From Gammaproteobacteria bacterium (GTDB lineage: Bacteria > Pseudomonadota > Gammaproteobacteria > Chromatiales > Chromatiaceae), in contig JAJRUY010000034.1 in the NCBI GenBank assembly GCA_024277555.1, forward strand, positions 1 through 7,067: 7,067 bases of DNA, read 5' to 3'. Numbering within the stretch: the first letter of the stretch is position 1; each line of letters begins with the position of its first letter. Both the position numbers and the translations under genes were made by a program. The notes under the pieces are model-generated. The model made no database searches and was not told the DNA's origin. It worked only from the letters and a program-made list of their open reading frames with translations. Positions 5,053 to 7,067 of this stretch are shown here, piece after piece.

Positions 5053-7067
5053 ATGTGTAAAAATGCTGTCGCAAAAACGATTTTTCTCAAAGACTACCAG
5101 CCGCCTGCCTGGGTGATTGAAACTGTGGATCTTGAATTTAACCTGCAAGAGCAGGGCACCAGAGTTATATCCCGGCTGACGCTGGCGAAGAATCCTGATT
5201 TTCCCGGTGAGGCGTCCGAGCTCAGGTTGGACGGAGAAGGCTTGAAGCCCGTCTGGCTGCGGCTCGATGGTGAAGAGCTGGCGGCAGATGCATATCGTAT
5301 TGACATGCAGGGGCTGACCCTGTTGCATCCTCCCGCCCGGTTTGTGCTGGAATCTGAAGTGGAGCTGTCACCACAGACCAATACTGCGCTTGAAGGCCTG
5401 TATCGCAGTGCCGGCATGTTCTGCACCCAGTGCGAGGCAGAAGGTTTCCGGCGCATTACCTGGTATCTGGATCGGCCGGATGTCATGGCGCGTTTCAAGG
5501 TGCGTCTGGAAGCCGACAAAAAACGCTATCCGGTGCTGTTGTCCAATGGCAATCCTCTGGAGCAGGGAGACCTCCCGGGTGGGCGGCACTATGCGGAATG
5601 GGAAGATCCCATCCCCAAGCCCAGTTATCTTTTCGCGCTGGTGGCCGGAGACCTGAAATATATCGAGGATACGTTTGTCACCGCATCCGGCAAGAAACTG
5701 CGATTGCGTATCTATGTGGAGCCGGAGAATATCGACAAATGCGACCATGCCATGCACTCCCTGATCAACTCTATGCGTTGGGAAGAAGAAAAATATGGCC
5801 GGGAGTACGATCTGGATGTTTTCAATATTGTCGCAGTGAACGATTTCAATATGGGAGCCATGGAAAACAAGGGCCTGAATATTTTCAACTCCAGGTTTGT
5901 CCTGGCGCGCCCGGATACGGCTACGGATGAAGACTACCTGGGCATAGAGGCGGTGATCGCCCATGAATATTTTCACAACTGGACGGGCAACCGCATTACC
6001 TGCCGGGACTGGTTTCAGCTGTCCCTGAAGGAAGGTTTTACTGTATACCGGGATCAGGAGTTCTCGTCGGACATGGGTGCCCGCGGCGTGAAGCGCATCG
6101 ACGATGTGCGCCTGCTGCGAGCGCACCAGTTTGCCGAGGATTCCAGTGCTATGGCGCATCCAGTGCGGCCATCCTCCTACATGGAAATCAACAACTTTTA
6201 TACTGTAACCGTGTATGAAAAAGGGGCGGAAGTGGTGCGCATGCAAGCCACCCTGCTGGGGCCGGAACTGTTTCGCAAAGCTACCGACCTGTATTTTCAG
6301 CGCCATGATGGCCAGGCGGTGACCACTGACGATTTCGTTGCCTGCATGGAGGCTGTCTCCGGACGGGATCTGGGGCAGTTCAAGAACTGGTATGACTATG
6401 CCGGCACCCCGGATCTGCAAGTAAGAGGGGAATACGATGCGCAGGCCAGAAGTTACCAGTTGCATATTTCCCAGCATACTCCTGACACTCCGGGTCAGAG
6501 CAACAAGCCACCCTTTCATATCCCTGTGGTGGTGGGCTTGCTGGACAGCCATGGCAAGGATATGCCATTGCAGCGGGCAGATGATGCGGCGCATCCCGGA
6601 TTGCTGGAAGTAACTCAGCGGGAGCAGGGTTTTACCTTTCTGGATGTGGCGGAAGAACCCGTGCCATCCTTGTTGCGGGGGTTCTCTGCGCCGGTAAAAT
6701 TGCACTATCCTTATGCAGATCATGAGCTGGTGTTTCTCATGGCTCATGATACAGATGGTTTCAATCGCTGGGATGCAAGCCAGCAACTTGCACAGCGCGT
6801 AATACTGGCTCTGGTCGATCATTCGCCAGGCGCCATGGATATGCTGGCGGAATTTACCCATGCCTTCCGCCTCGCCCTGAATGCTGCGCATGCTGATTCG
6901 GCCCTGCTGTCAGAAGTGCTCTCCCTGCCTTCCGAGGCTTTCCTGGGAGAGCAAATGCCTGTGATTGACGTGGAAGGCATTCATGCCGCCAGGGAGCAGG
7001 TGAAGCGTCACATCTCCCAGGCTCTGCATGATGACCTGCTGCGGCACTACCGGCTGTTGCAGGATCA
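5053..7067 (+). CDS. pepN: Aminopeptidase N, M1 zinc metallopeptidase (3'-truncated)
   Basis: Cytoplasmic broad-specificity aminopeptidase of family M1. Visible landmarks are the exopeptidase motif GAMEN at residues 268-272, the zinc site HEYFH at 304-308, and the third ligand Glu327 exactly 18 residues later within LKEGF. The segment NNFYTVTVYEKGAEVVRM contains the expected transition-state tyrosine. These positions run about 7 residues behind those of E. coli PepN (GAMEN 261-265, HEXXH from 297), so the ATG at 5053 gives a normal N-terminus, although no strong Shine-Dalgarno precedes it. The first 671 residues are in the window, against roughly 870 in E. coli. The catalytic domain and the following beta domain are complete, and the C-terminal helical domain is cut by the window edge. 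It is divergent from grxC and has no evident link to sulfur oxidation. Confidence 0.95.
   Translation, partial: MCKNAVAKTIFLKDYQPPAWVIETVDLEFNLQEQGTRVISRLTLAKNPDFPGEASELRLDGEGLKPVWLRLDGEELAADAYRIDMQGLTLLHPPARFVLESEVELSPQTNTALEGLYRSAGMFCTQCEAEGFRRITWYLDRPDVMARFKVRLEADKKRYPVLLSNGNPLEQGDLPGGRHYAEWEDPIPKPSYLFALVAGDLKYIEDTFVTASGKKLRLRIYVEPENIDKCDHAMHSLINSMRWEEEKYGREYDLDVFNIVAVNDFNMGAMENKGLNIFNSRFVLARPDTATDEDYLGIEAVIAHEYFHNWTGNRITCRDWFQLSLKEGFTVYRDQEFSSDMGARGVKRIDDVRLLRAHQFAEDSSAMAHPVRPSSYMEINNFYTVTVYEKGAEVVRMQATLLGPELFRKATDLYFQRHDGQAVTTDDFVACMEAVSGRDLGQFKNWYDYAGTPDLQVRGEYDAQARSYQLHISQHTPDTPGQSNKPPFHIPVVVGLLDSHGKDMPLQRADDAAHPGLLEVTQREQGFTFLDVAEEPVPSLLRGFSAPVKLHYPYADHELVFLMAHDTDGFNRWDASQQLAQRVILALVDHSPGAMDMLAEFTHAFRLALNAAHADSALLSEVLSLPSEAFLGEQMPVIDVEGIHAAREQVKRHISQALHDDLLRHYRLLQD

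Noticed and set aside
5368..6891. 507-residue open frame on the minus strand
   Set aside because: It is antisense to pepN, which has all M1 catalytic motifs in the plus frame. The antisense product is His/Gln-rich with no recognisable domain.

Overview
The window carries the 3' end of an oxidative-type dsr (reverse dissimilatory sulfite reductase) locus followed by unlinked housekeeping genes. It most likely comes from a sulfur-oxidizing gammaproteobacterium. The gene order dsrO-dsrP-dsrN-dsrR matches the distal half of the dsr operon of purple sulfur bacteria and relatives (dsrABEFHCMKLJOPNRS in Allochromatium vinosum). DsrN and the cysteine-less IscA-like DsrR are typical of sulfur oxidizers. 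The neighbouring Hsp15, glutaredoxin 3 and PepN proteins also look gammaproteobacterial. I cannot name a genus from the sequence alone.

Layout: 1-673 is the end of dsrO, whose Tat signal region is cut by the window edge. 701-1924 is dsrP, a ten-helix quinone-interacting membrane subunit. A good intrinsic terminator lies at 1949-1972. dsrN (siroheme amidase) runs 1992-3425. About 470 bp then separate dsrN from dsrR (3894-4208). On the minus strand, converging on dsrR, is a two-gene unit grxC (4934-4611) then hslR/Hsp15 (4608-4219). pepN (aminopeptidase N) starts at 5053 on the plus strand and runs off the right edge.

How they work together: DsrO and DsrP belong to the DsrMKJOP complex, which links the quinone pool and the periplasm to cytoplasmic sulfur chemistry. 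DsrN amidates siroheme to give the cofactor of DsrAB. DsrR is a small accessory or regulatory protein of the same pathway.

The most unusual part is the dsrN-dsrR gap. It is almost entirely filled by two related MITE-like elements of 239 and 245 bp, in opposite orientation, abutting through one shared TTAA and flanked by TTAA on both outer sides. They share terminal inverted repeats (CCCGGAT.TTTCACC-like), a central palindrome at the same offset, and an AGATCGG motif at nearly the same offset. Removing both elements in silico, keeping one TTAA, joins dsrN to an immediate in-frame TGA and leaves only 21 nt to the dsrR ATG. The left element therefore appears to have inserted at the very end of dsrN and replaced its stop codon, adding 15 residues, while both elements pushed dsrR away from its operon.
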